From assembly GCA_030522415.1 (NCBI GenBank), contig CM060126.1:8866852-8930851 (forward strand): a stretch of DNA of 64,000 nucleotides, read 5' to 3'. Origin of the DNA: Channallabes apus (lineage: Eukaryota; Chordata; Actinopteri; Siluriformes; Clariidae). The notes below the pieces were generated by a model. It was given only the letters and a program-made list of their open reading frames with translations, had not been told where the DNA came from and searched no databases. This document shows, in pieces, positions 1 through 13,400 of the stretch (position 1 is its first letter; each line of letters starts with the position of its first letter). A program made the position numbers and the translations under genes.

Positions 1-1450
1 ATTTTTAATTATCTATTTTTTTCTTATTGTTTTTATACAAGGAACTGTCAGTACTTTATGTTTGCACATTGTTCTTTGCTGCTGTAACGTTGAAATTGCC
101 CCACTGTCGGATGAATAAAGGTATATCTTATCTTACATCTCATCTATTCTTAGTCCCATTATTTTTATCTATATATAGTGGCTTGCAAAAGTATTCGGCC
201 CCCTTGAACTTTTCCACATTTTGTCACATTACAGCCACAAACAATCATCAATTTTATTGGAATTCCACGTGAAAGACCAATACAAAGTTCTGAATGATCT
301 TTTATTAACAGTTGTTCTGTGGTCTGGGGCAGAGTCTGGGGCTCATGTGGTGCTGCAGTAGATATGGTAGATCACAATATTTTTATTCCATCCCTAAAAC
401 TCCTGTGGCATCCATGGATCATCTCTAAACTGTTTTAAATCTAGTTTTTAAACTAGTTTTTAATCTGAATAATAGAGCATTTTCAGTCAGCCTAGGTGTA
501 CTCTCGCCTTCCCAGCCTCCACTGGTCTGCGGTGTACAACAGGGGGCTACAATACCATAATTACAATACCTTAATTTATTATTATTTTTCTTTACATAAT
601 AGTTACAATGTCCTAAATAATAGCTATATTATCTCATGATATCTGTGCAATCACATCTCTTTTTTTTCCTAACTGTGCAATATTATATTACCTAGTGCAA
701 TTTGATTTGACTGAAAGTGTAAATACTGTGTTGTATTACTTTTTTCCATCCTTCTGTACTGTGTATAAATATAATATATATTTTTAATTGTCTATTTTTT
801 CTTATTGTCTTTATACAAGGAACTGTCAATACTTTATGTTTAAACATTGTTCTTTGCTGCTGTAATGTTGAAATTGCCCCACTGTGGGATGAATAAAGGT
901 ACTGTATATCTTATCTTACATCTCATCTATTCTTAGTCCCATTATTTTTCTCTATATATGCTCCTTCTTAGATATCTGACTAATAAACATTGTCTTTCTC
1001 CTCATTTTATTGCTGATGACAAACAGATTTTTTTGCTTCTGAAGCTAAATTGTACCAAGAATTCATTTAAGTCCTTTCTGGCTTGGTTGTAATGCACCAA
1101 TGTCGTACCTAATAAGTACAGTAAGGTATGTGTAAGGAATTTAAGTGCGATATTTCACAATCATTTTAAATTTGAAAAACAGTTAGTTTTTTACTTTGTA
1201 CTCAGGAGTCAGTCTTCATTCTCTTGTCTGCAGCCTCTCCAAAATGCTAATGTTAGGATCCTGACAGGCAAACACTAGCACAACCACATTTTGCTTATGC
1301 TAAAATGTCTTCATTGTTCCGGTCCGCTACAGAATTGATTGTAATATTTTATTGCTCGAAGTGACTTAATGGCTTAGTGCCTTTGTATGTTTATGAGCTT
1401 CTACATTCTTACACTGAAAGAAAATGGAAAAATGAAAATTAATTGAGTAC
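1..1450 (+). mobile_element. fragmented non-LTR retrotransposon (L2/Rex1-like) with a Tc1 end fragment
   Basis: This stretch lies in an intron of gene 1. Plus-strand translation gives broken reverse-transcriptase pieces: a segment at about 355-560 ending in a CGVxQG-like motif, a YADD-like block (YADDKQIFLLLKL) at about 1005-1050, and a C-terminal block at about 1310-1400 containing LNGLVPLYVYELLHSYT. Stops and gaps make it dead. A 3'-tail sequence ending in GGATGAATAAAGGTAT occurs twice, at 1-178 and 778-957. Positions about 178-310 resemble the terminal repeat of a Tc1-like element (GTGGCTTGCAAAAGTATTCG). I see no further exon of gene 1 here. Confidence 0.6.
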
Positions 1451-4400
1451 CTGGGTGGAGGAAAAACCACCATAAGGATTTTGCTGCCTCACCAACCAGC
1501 TTACTATCCTATTCGCGTATCCCAAATCAGCGGCAGACAGCTCACTTGTAGTGAGAACATTTAGAAGCACGTAGGAACTGATTTCCACTGACAGTGCACC
1601 AGAGTCATCTGATGCTGATTGAGACCAGTGAAGACGACCATCTAGAAGGAAAAAGGCACAAGATAATTAAGATTGACTTTTTGGCTCTACTTTGCTCTGC
1701 AGATTTGTTTTTATTTGATTTGGTAACATTGGAAGGTCTTTGAGCATGAACAGCCTGTTTAAGGATCTCAATTGGATTTAAGTCTGATTACATGGAGCAC
1801 ATCATTCATGGTTTCATAAAGTTTTCCAGGTTCTGCAGCTGCAAAGTAGCCATAGACCATCACTCTTACACCACCATGTTTGAGTGTTGGCATGCTGTGT
1901 TACTGTAGTTTTACACTAGATGTTATGGATGCAAATCTTGCAAAAAGTTCTATAAACTTTACAGGCAACAAGTTATTTGTTGGTAATTACTTAATTTAGT
2001 AACTACATTACTTAATTTAGAGCCAGGTAGGTTTGGACACATTTTTTATTTTGGTTATCTTTGTTTAATATAAAAATTCTAAAGGTCTAACAAATATGCA
2101 AAAAAAAAAAAAATAAATAAATAAATAAATAAAACAAAATTTAATTATATATCAGGCAATTAGTTTTTACGGCACTGTATATTTACACATATCAGTACTA
2201 TTCCATTTCATACTCCATGTCTCAATCATTTCAATCATACTACTGCTGTCATACCTACACAACATGTTTTTACATTTCTATAATATTATACTTTTATATC
2301 TAAACATTTATATAATTTCTTTAATTTCTGTACAGTCTGTAAATTCTGCAAAATTGCAATATATATTATTGGTAACTTTTGTAAATATTGTAAACCTTTC
2401 AGGCAAAATCTTTATAATTTTAAAGATTTCTTTAAAGTAATCCTTGTATTACTTCTCTTGAAACTTTCTATTTTCATTTAATTGTATTCTCACTACTTAT
2501 TTTTAGGCCACAGACGGCTGCTTAGGCATTTCACTTTGTATCACACCATGTGTGGCTGTGTATGTGAAGAAAACAAAATCATGAATTTGTAACTCCTTAA
2601 GTTTTGAAGGGTTTACAGTAATATAATTTTGAGTGCAACTTCATGTATATTTGAAAACGTTGTTTATTTTTTATAGTATATTAACTTAAATTAGTTAATA
2701 TAAATAAGGCAATAAAGCCCTAATTTTTAAGTAGCTTATAGTTAAAAATTATTTAACTCAGTTCATACCTCCTGCAATAGCAACACTATCCAGCTCTCTC
2801 AGTAGCTGCTCCCGAAGGTCTTTCTCTCCAGCCAGACCGAAAGTGTAGGCCATCAGTGCAGTGGTGTATGTGTTTGTCATGTTACCAATAGAAGACTTCA
2901 GGCACAGCAACCCTTTATTAACAACAGCATCCTGCAATCAAGAAAACTCAATAGTTTGCAATGTTTCAGTTAGAGTTAAGATTTTATTTTACTTTTGCAG
3001 AGGCTCCCTACAGAATCATGTGGTATCTGAATGCAAACATTCAAAACAATATTATGTTCTTACGTGGACCGTATGTCCAAGTTCAAGGAACGATGCAGTG
3101 ATGTAAGCAGTAATTGTCACCTCATCATTTACTCCACCCTGAAACACATAAGAATGACGTATGTATAATAATTTAATTCAGTAAATGTATTCAGTATTCA
3201 TGTGATCTGTAGTATGGAGAGCCTAAAATACATACAGACCTTCATTCTGTTATTGAACAGACGTCCCTGTTGTATAAAACAACCATCTGATCTCTGCATA
3301 TTTATGAGCCATTGCTTTGCACTGTTAATGACTTCTGGATCAATAAAGATGTAACGTTGTGCTTTGCCAAATGTCCTCAAGACAAAAGCAGTTAACCTGG
3401 TGATGGAAATTTATTTGTAATTATAGTTAAAATATTTGTGGGGCATTTTCCTGGATATATTTGCAAAATGTTAAAGAAAAAGAAGCTTGAGGTTTTTAAA
3501 CATTTGCATCATTAATGCTACCTGTGTGCCAGTTAACATTCTTACCATGTGTTCCCCTCTCCACTGCCAAATGTGCTGTATGCACCATTAAAATGCTTAT
3601 AGTTTAGCTGCCGCTGGTATCCTGTGTAAAGTCAAATCATTGATTCTGATTACTACCGGAAGAATTTATTCAGCGAGGCTATTGTTGAAGTGAAAGTTAA
3701 TCTCACTAACCACTCTTAAGAAAACCAGTAGCCCTCTCACGGATGGCTGTGGTGAGCTGCTCAGTGTTCTCTAGATACTGAAGAATGTAGATATTGGGGG
3801 CGAGAAGAGCAATGTTTTGTTCTCCACAGCCATATGGCATCCTTAGTAGTCCATCCAGATTTTTTAATGCACTGCCAAGTATGTCTCCTACAAAAAAGAG
3901 AACACTTATGATTTTTCCATTAATTTAAAGAATACATTGCAAATTGTTGCAACTAGTAGTCTCGTAAAAGCTTACTACAGCTGTCTTGCAAATGTAGTTT
4001 ATTCTCCCTGTTGCAGTAGGCATTAAGAGAAGAGACATTTTTTTCAACCTTCTTCTATCCACAATGAATGAATTTAAGATTTTTAGTTCATTTAATTATC
4101 CATCATAATATTTCAGACCAGATGAAGCCAATTCAAGAGTAAAGGAATTATGCAATGTTATCCCTTTGATACTGTATAATGTGTGTCTTGTCCATAAATT
4201 AGAGGCCATCATGGCCATCAATACCTGAGAGAGGTCCATCCTGATACTTTTCAGTCACTACTGAGGCTGGGGTTGAACATGGCAGACACTGTTGTATACA
4301 TAGCACCCTCCTCTCTTAGGAAGACTGGTCATAGATTATATAGCTGAGTTTTTGCGCTTTGCACTCACAGTTCAAACTGAATCACCCGGTTCTCCACATG

Positions 4401-7400
4401 GGTGCATTACGAATTAGTGTGTTATTATGTATTCTAATATATAATACAGGTAAATCTATCTCTTGAAGAAGATACTATTGCAATAACCTCAGCTTAGTGC
4501 ATTTTGCAGCTTAATGCATTAATCTGGTGGTTATCATTTGCAAGTTAAAGGGTATGCATGGCTGCATCTCAGTCCACACAAAATATACTGTATTATTGTG
4601 GACCCCCCTTTTTTCCAACATTTGGGGGATAATAATATTATATTATAATATACCTAGCATGCAGTTTACAAAAGGGAGTCAAAATCAGTATGCATTTCCT
4701 GCGTGAGATTTTCAGTGGCATTGGACTTAACAACATTAATGCAATTAGTTAAGATATTAAAAAATTACTGACATTATTTGTCTTCCATTGTCTTTACATA
4801 TTAATCTATAAGTAATATATTTATTGGTACTGTATGAAATGTGGCTTGCTGGGCTACCTGGCCTTTAGTTAGGTCAATAGTTTAATGTTTGTAAATCTAA
4901 TCATCTATTTGCTAAATCAGGATCAGACTGAAATTGATCATTTTTAATTAATTAGCTTTTTTGCATGCCTAAATCTAATTTTTAAAAATTATTATTATTA
5001 ACTTTACTGCTCCCAATAACACATTCTAAGCCCAGCTATCATTATATATAAGTGAATATCTTTAACCTACACATTTTTAAGACTTTATGTTTTTATTTAT
5101 TACCAAGTACTGAAACAGAAGCTCGTGCTGATCCCTCTATTACATCCTCAGGAAGAGTCAGCTCCAATTCTTCTGAAACACTGTCGCCTGTAGGTGAAAT
5201 GAATGAGTTAAACAGTGCTACTGCCACCAGTTTTACACGACTTGCAATCTCAATGATTTGAAATAAATTTAACGTTTTATCTGTGCAGGTCTAACCTTGT
5301 GGGCATAATAACCAGCTTTGACTTTTTGTTTTTTCTGTTCCTTCAGCCTATGTGGGGAAAATAGTTATTAAATCATAGTAATAATTAGCCTAAGCATAAA
5401 CTTTCTGATCAGACTATTTATCAAGTCACCAACCTTTACAATCAGGCTCCGTGTAACTGTGTCAATGCGGCCTCTCTCTGGAACACTCACAATCTCATTA
5501 TCACACATAGTCTGGGATTGTTCTGCCTCTGCACTCACTGTCACATTCAAGACTCCTGTAGTGTAATAAGGGTTACAAAGAACAGTGTTTTTTTTTATTC
5601 TCAACTTTCAATGATATAATGTACCAGACATACTGTATATGCCATATTAGACATATGCCTCAAGTGAAGAAGTCTCACCAAGCACAGAGGGAATCAGAGT
5701 CCATTTGAAGGTCTTTCTGCCATTTGCACACAGACAGGATGAATACTCGCCATCAGAAGACGGCTCCAGAGTGTAGTCTGATGAAGGGGTCGGAGTCACT
5801 TTAACCTGACGTTGAGACACAAGTGATTAATTTACTGTGCACATCAAATGTTACAGTACTTCTGAAGATAAAAATAGGACCTTACAGTACCATAATGCAT
5901 TTTGAAAGATAATTGAAAACAGTGGCCTTCAGTTCAAAAACCTCTCCCCTGATAATGGAGTAGGGTAACGAGAGCTCCAGGAAGAACGGCTGAAATACAG
6001 TAAGCTGAACGGGAGGAGCCAGTCCCAGACCCTTAGAGGACACACAGAAAGCCTCTGTCTCCCAAGTGGTGATGGTGTCCGGGACAGTGACAGGAAGCTG
6101 TACTGATCCTGAGTCCCTGTCAAAAAAAAAAAGGACACAAATCATTGCCCATCTTTAAATGAAAGGATTATTCAGTGTTGTAAATTGCATAGAGCGATTG
6201 CAATAATTTGATTAAAAAGTGGTACAGCACACAAGCATCCATGCTAAACTATAAAAATATATAAAACGTAATATAACGTTCACTAACCCAACTTCTTCAA
6301 GTTGCCATATCCAAGTTTCTGGAAAGAACTTACGAACTGTCTCAACATGTACATAATTTGAGTCACTATCTTCTAATGCCATTGGGACTGCAAGAACATT
6401 TGAGTGATAATTTGTCCTGTATCGAACTGGAAATCACAAAAAAAACATAAACAATTAACAAGAATCACATAATAGCTGTTATATATGTGAGAACTATTTA
6501 ATTGTATTGTAAATGTTCAGGATGAAATCTTGCATGTACAGTAAGATAGACATTTTTTTTACTACGTATTAAACGATAATTTATGAATAAATGTCTGGAT
6601 ATACCATAAGCATCCCGGTGATACTGTACGCCTTTGTATATCAAACACCGAGGTTGTCTTACAGCCAAATTTGTTGCCATCTTCAGCCCCACTCCCTGTC
6701 AGGTGATAGTACATCACAGTGTTGTCAGTGTAGTACCAAGAAGCATTTATCATTGAATCTAAATGTAATTTTCCTAATTTTATAACCTTTTACATAACAG
6801 TAAACCATACTATAACTAGTAACTACATAGCTTATTATGCTGTGATTTACAACCAGTTAATCTGTTACCTTTAATGTGATGTAAACGTGGTCACTCTGTG
6901 TATCCCGCCGGGGTCTAACATTCAAACACTCCAGATCATCTTCAACTTCATAGGGATAATTTAATACCGATGTTACTGGTAACAATTTAAATATCTACAG
7001 GACATATAATAAAAGAAAATGTATCTAAATAATTCCATATAATTTCCTTTATACACACATACACAAGGACAGAAAACTCTTAAACCTGTATATATCAGCT
7101 TAGGCATGTAAGAATTGTGAGACAAGACATTTTATTTACACATTAAAGGCACAAGTTTAGCACATTTTAATTTCACCTTGTCAGTGTTTAGACGATCTCC
7201 AGACTCAAGGATAAAGACACTCTGATCCACAGCACTGAGGCCACACAGTGAACCAGGATGTGCTGAGAGCTCGAGAGTGTTTTGCTCACCAGGAACTGCC
7301 TTGGAGGGAGAGAACTGTAGCGAAACCTGGAGTAGATGATGGAAACAAGTTTGTCCAAGTTTCGCAATTTTAGGGTAATAAGACTAATTGATTGCATAGA

Positions 7401-10400
7401 AAAAGTTCAAATGATGGTGCTAGTATTACCTTATTTTGGAAGCATTTTTCCACATCAAAATTCTTGCTAGCAGCAATGACATTCTCACTCGGTAGGACAG
7501 TGTATGCTAGAACCTGGACTATAGGAGTGAACTCAGCAAGAATTGAGAGTGTAAAAGATATTTTTCCTTTTCTGGCATCTGTAGAGTCTTCCACATTAAC
7601 CTTCTCATGACCATGATGGACTATGGATCCTTTAGATAAAACCTATGGCAGAGAGAGAAAATACATGACAACTGTCCAATGTGTCTTATTAAAAGCTACT
7701 GTAAAATACGTGAAGCGGGTTGCAGATGGTATTGCAGCTGTCTCAATTAACAAATAGTTTCAATGCACATACTTACTGTGTATATGAGATCAGTACTGAA
7801 ATTTTCAGTAGTTTCCCCAACAATATAGTAGTTAATGGTTATTGGAATTTCAGCACCACATTTAAATGTTTCCTCTGAGCTCTCTATTACCAGTTCACTG
7901 AACACTGGGCTGTAAGGTGTAGCAGGTTGGAGCAGCTGTATACGTGCATCAGCAGTTGTAAAGAATGGTGTTTTGTATGCACGATATTTTTCCTCAAGAT
8001 AGACACTTGCCTAGACCACAGGGACACGGGGCACAAAAAAATTACTTTACTGTATGATAATGTACTGAAATTGGCTTCTTGTTCTTTTCTTTTCTAAAAT
8101 TATGGTGTGATTCAATACCCGCAATATTATCTGGGTTGCAGGATCTTCAGGTGAAGCGATTGAGAAGTCTGCCAATCCATTACTGTCTGTAGTAAGATTA
8201 AGTAATAACTTTTGAGACCACCTTTCACCTTCTGAGAGATACACCTGCTTGTTAGGAATGGGAGTTCCCCTGAAGGTAGTAACTTTAATCTGTTGATAAA
8301 TAAAAAAATAAATAAAAAAATAAAAATTATTGTCACAACAGAGTCAAACATAAAAGCATAAATTAAATAGCAATTGGTAAAGAAATAACAGTTAAAAGAA
8401 AAAAGACAAACAACCAACAAAAAACCTACTTTTCCATCAATAACATTTCCCCGTTCAAAGTTTGTTGGTAAATCAAGGAATTCCACTTTACCAATTTGAA
8501 AAGAAAGTTTTATCTTTTCGGTTTTCACCATGGGTATATCTAAGCAAAAAATATATAAATAAATAAAATTAATTGCAGTTTGTTATTTTGAATACATAAA
8601 AGTTCTGTTAATGTAAAGTGTAAAGTATATTAGGAGACTGCTTAGAGTGCAAACTTTTTTCTTATCTTCATTGACTGACCTGTTCCTTCCTCTTTGAGTG
8701 TAACTGTAATTTGAAGATTATTCTCAAATTTATGTTCCAATTCAGTATTCAGGAAAGTTGATACATTGATGCGAAGAAATGCACAGCCAGTCTGACTCAT
8801 CTATGGGAACACCCAAAAACAAATATTATGTATTTTTTCACTAGACAGTAAGAGACATGATTATCATTTAATAATTACATACATACAGTACATACCTCCA
8901 CAGTCTCACTCAGACAGGGTGAAATCAACGGTGCCTCAGAAAAATGCGTCTTCATTTTCCGGCACACCTGAACCTCTGCTTGACCAGGTACAGGCTGTCC
9001 ATATGTGTACCTTTTCATAAAGTACATTTAATACACCAAACTGTACACTGCGTTCCAAACTATTATGCAAATTATATCTTTCTCTGATTTTCATCATTAG
9101 TAAATGCAAATGACATTGTATAATTTTCTAGTCATCAACTATTAGGGTATAAATAGAATTTCAAACCTCCTAATGATAATATTTATTTTAAAAATAAAAA
9201 ACTGAAAATGCATGTTAAAACATTTTATAGGTTGTAAAGAACTGAAAATAGGCTTTTGTTGAATTTGCAGCATTAGGTCATATTTAAAGAAATCAAAAAC
9301 TATTTCAATCAAAAACATCCTAACAGGGCATGTTACATCTTAACATAGGACCCCTTCTTGCATCCATTGAACTTGTGAGTTTTTGGACAGTTTCTGCTTG
9401 AATTTCTTTGCAGGATGTCAGAATAGCCTCCCAGAACTGCTGTTTTGATGCAAACTGCCTCCCATCCTAATAGATCTTTTGAGGATTCTCCAAAGGTTCT
9501 CAATGGTGTTGAGGTCAGGGGAGGATGATGGCCACACCATGAGTTTCTCATCTTTTATGCCCATAGCAGCCAATGACACAGAGGTATTCTTTGCAGCATG
9601 AGATGGTGTATTGTCGTGCATGAGGATGATTTTGCTATGGAAGGCACGGATCTTCTTTTTGTACCATGGAAGAAAGTGGTCAGTCAATATACTTTGCAGA
9701 GGTCATTTTCACACCTTCAGGGACCCTACAGGGACCTTCCAGCTCTCTCCCCATGATTCTGGCCCAAAACATGACTCCGGCACCTCCTTGTTGGGACATG
9801 GTGGCCATCCACCAACCATCTACTACACCATTCATCTGGACCATCCAGGCTTGCACGACACTCATCAGTAAACAAGACTGTTTAAAAACTTGTCTTCATG
9901 TATGCCTGGGCCCACTGCAACCGTTTCTGCTTGTGAGCATTGATTAGGGGTGGCCGAATAGTAGGTTTATGCACAACTGCAAGCCTCTAAATTATCCTAC
10001 ACCTTGAGGTTCGCGGGACTCCAAAGGCACCAGCAGCTTCAAATACCTGTTTGCTGCTTTGTAATGGCATTTCAGCAGCTGCTCTCTTAATCCGATGAAT
10101 TTGTCTTGCAGAAACCTTCTTCATTCTGCCTTTATCTGCATGAACCTGTCTGTGCTCTGAATCAGCCACAAATGTCTTCACAGTACGATGATCACGCTTA
10201 AGTTTTCATGAAATATCTAATGTTTTTATACCTTGTCGAAGGTATTGCAATATTTCAGCAGCAGAGAGATCCTTTTTCTTTCCCATATTGCTTGAAACCT
10301 GTGGTCTGCTTAATAATGTGGAACAACCTTCTTCAGTACTTTTCCTTTAATTGGGCTTATCTGGCAAACTAATTATCACACGTGTCTGAGATTCATTTCA

Positions 10401-13400
10401 ATGATCCAAAGAGCCCTGAGACACAACACCATCCATGAGTTTAATTTAAAAACTAAACATTTAATGTTTATGACACATATACATCCAATTTGCATAATAA
10501 TTTGGAACGCGGTGTATATAAACCTAAGTATGATATACAGCATAAGATATAAAAATTATTTACACATGTGCTAGATATTCAGTTGTGTCAACACTATGCA
10601 ATGTGTTTAATAAAACTGAAACAAATTCTAAAGCATTTCTTTTTTTCAATAAAAAAAATAAAATAAATAATAATAATAATAATAAAAACAACTTACTTTC
10701 CGCAAACTTCTAGATTCACTTCCTCATCACTAACACTGTGTTCTTCTGGTGCTTTTACTATAACCTCAAACTTGGGCAAAACTGAAAGTCAATCAAATGT
10801 ATTATTATGGCATGCTATATTGGTTACATATATACTTTATATGCAGAAAAATGCTTCAATAATATTAGTAATCTCACTTACCATGCTTTTCCACCTTAAA
10901 TTGTTGTGTAATCACTTTATTTCCAGTGTTAGCACGTAACTGGTAATATCCCTGTGGAGCCTCAGCATTTAACTCATGTGAAAGCTGTAGTATGAGGCCT
11001 CTCGAGGAGACATTTGTCCACTGACCAATCCTGTTCTGGTTATTATCCTGTTTGTTTCCACAAAAGATAAACATAATTAGTTCAGAGTTAATACGACACT
11101 GAATAAGCATTAAACAGTGCTTATAGACAAAAGCCTACAAATGAACAAAGCTATGATAAAATCTGCAATGTGCATGATTCCATCTTACCTGAAGGCTCAC
11201 CGAGCTGTACTGTGGAGTATAAGACAATGCTTTAATATTTTATGATTTGAATTATAAAATAATCAAACCACAATACATTGATCCAACACACCATAAGCAA
11301 TAAATCAATGGTAAACTGGTCAAATAAAAAATTTACGCATGGAGCACCCTCTTGTGCTGGTAAAAAGTATTTCTACTGTATATTTAACATAAAGCTTTCT
11401 TCTTACCTTTTGTTCAAGTGGAATAAAATTTGAATCCATAGAAACAATCCTGAAATTTACTGTGAAAAATCAAGAGTTTTGTGACATTTTGAGTAAAATA
11501 ATTTAATGAATAACAATACTAAATATTTATATTGACATATTGCAGGAATGAATCACCTGTTTGGCCTGGATTGTAAATGGGCCTATCAGTCTGAATAAAA
11601 AACAGTGTGTCGTAGGATTTAAACATGACTTTCCTTTTTTGTGTCATCTTAAAACTTTCACCAGTAACATCCACTTGGATCTCCTGCACTGATTGTCCTT
11701 CAACCTGTGGCGCCTAAAGAGAAGTAATCCATGTTAAACCAAATATTCAAAATATGCATATTTCTATAATACTTATAGAAAGCATATAAATGCTTGGACA
11801 TGCCTTTTATTTATTTATTTAAAAAAAAAATGGGGTTTTCAATTTTCTCCCCAATTTAGTCGTGGCCAATTCCTCCCCGTCGATAGGGGGGCTCCCACAT
11901 TAAGGCTACCGCTACCACTCAGTCGGGAGGGTGAAGGCTATCACGTGTTTCCTCCGAACCGCGTGACGTCAGTCGACCGCATCTTTTTGAACTGCTTGCT
12001 CACGCACCATTAAGGGCGGAGTAACCCACTCGTAGGAAAGCGCTAGCCGCTCCTTCCGTGTGCGCAAGCTCACAGACGCCCCTGATTGGCAATAGAGCCG
12101 TGATTAATGTGGGACCACAAGTACCTCTCATCCCTCCCCCCTGAGAGAGCTCGACCAATCAGCTCTCTCTATGCCTCCGGCTGTGAGAGGAAAACAGCAT
12201 CACCCGGGGTTCGAACCAGCGATCTCCGGATGATAGGGCAAGCGCTTTACCACTGCGCTATTCAAAACTATGAAATAACACATATGGAATTAAATCAGTT
12301 GCTATTTGACAGCTGTTAATTACAGCTGTTTCTGAATAGTTCTATATAAAAAGAACTATTCTTATATACACTGTACATATATACTGTATATATACTGCAT
12401 ATATGCATATATACTATAAGAATAGTGTTGTAAAACGCATTTGCAAAACCCATCAAGCACCATGATGAAACTGGTTGCAGTTAACACTGTTTTAGTTAAA
12501 TTACTGTAAAACCACCAGTTAACAGCATCTCAGATTAGAGTCATTATGAAGTCTTTACATAGCATAAGTAGCAAACACATCTCAATCCAGTCCATCCAGT
12601 ACACCAGTCCATCCCACCCTAAAATTAATTTAACAAGGCTTGTTAAATTAAGGGCTAAGATATATTTTGCCAAATTTAGAGCAGAGAAAGTCCTTGAGGG
12701 GCCAATGTCAACCCTAATTTATAACTGGAATCTTTGTCCAGCATTAGTGCCCAAGCTCGCCTATGCACTTGTGGCTAAATCCCCATAGCCACACTTCAAA
12801 ATCTACTGGAAAGCTAACACAGAAAAAAGGGACTAGGTCTGGAATCAGATGTTTTAAAAAGCAGATAGTGAATGGGTGTGATGATCAGGTGTCTATGAAT
12901 TTTAAGTTAATAAAGTGTAGATACTGTATGGCACTGCAAACCTTAAAATGATAGCAGTGGTGCATCTCCTTTTCCACTGTCTCTTGTAAAAGGGTTCTGT
13001 TCTCATTGTTGTGAACCAGATAAATGGTCATTTGCAGAGTCTCATTAGGCTTCAGAAGACTCACACACAGTTTAGCATCAGAGTCAGACTCTATCACTGC
13101 AGGAAATGTCACCATGAAATATCTAAAGAAGAAAATGAAGGTTCAAGTAATTATTAATTCATTCAGTAAAAACATGGAGAAGGGTTATTCATTTCAACTC
13201 ATGGCCAGATCAAAGCAACTATTTGAGTAAACTCTTAGCTAACCTCACAAAACACAGCTCAACAATCAATACCATTGCAAAAGTATCTACAGATAGAGTG
13301 CCTTAGGGTACACTGACCTAAGTACCTATCTGAAGTTTACAATCAGTGTTATTGCTGTGTAAGATCTGTGTAAGCGTTTACTTATATAATATCATGCAGC

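Noticed and set aside
12190..12260. possible tRNA gene (GGTTCGAACC with A-box-like sequence)
   Set aside because: The boxes are joined to a SINE body and A-rich tail, and no full cloverleaf can be drawn.
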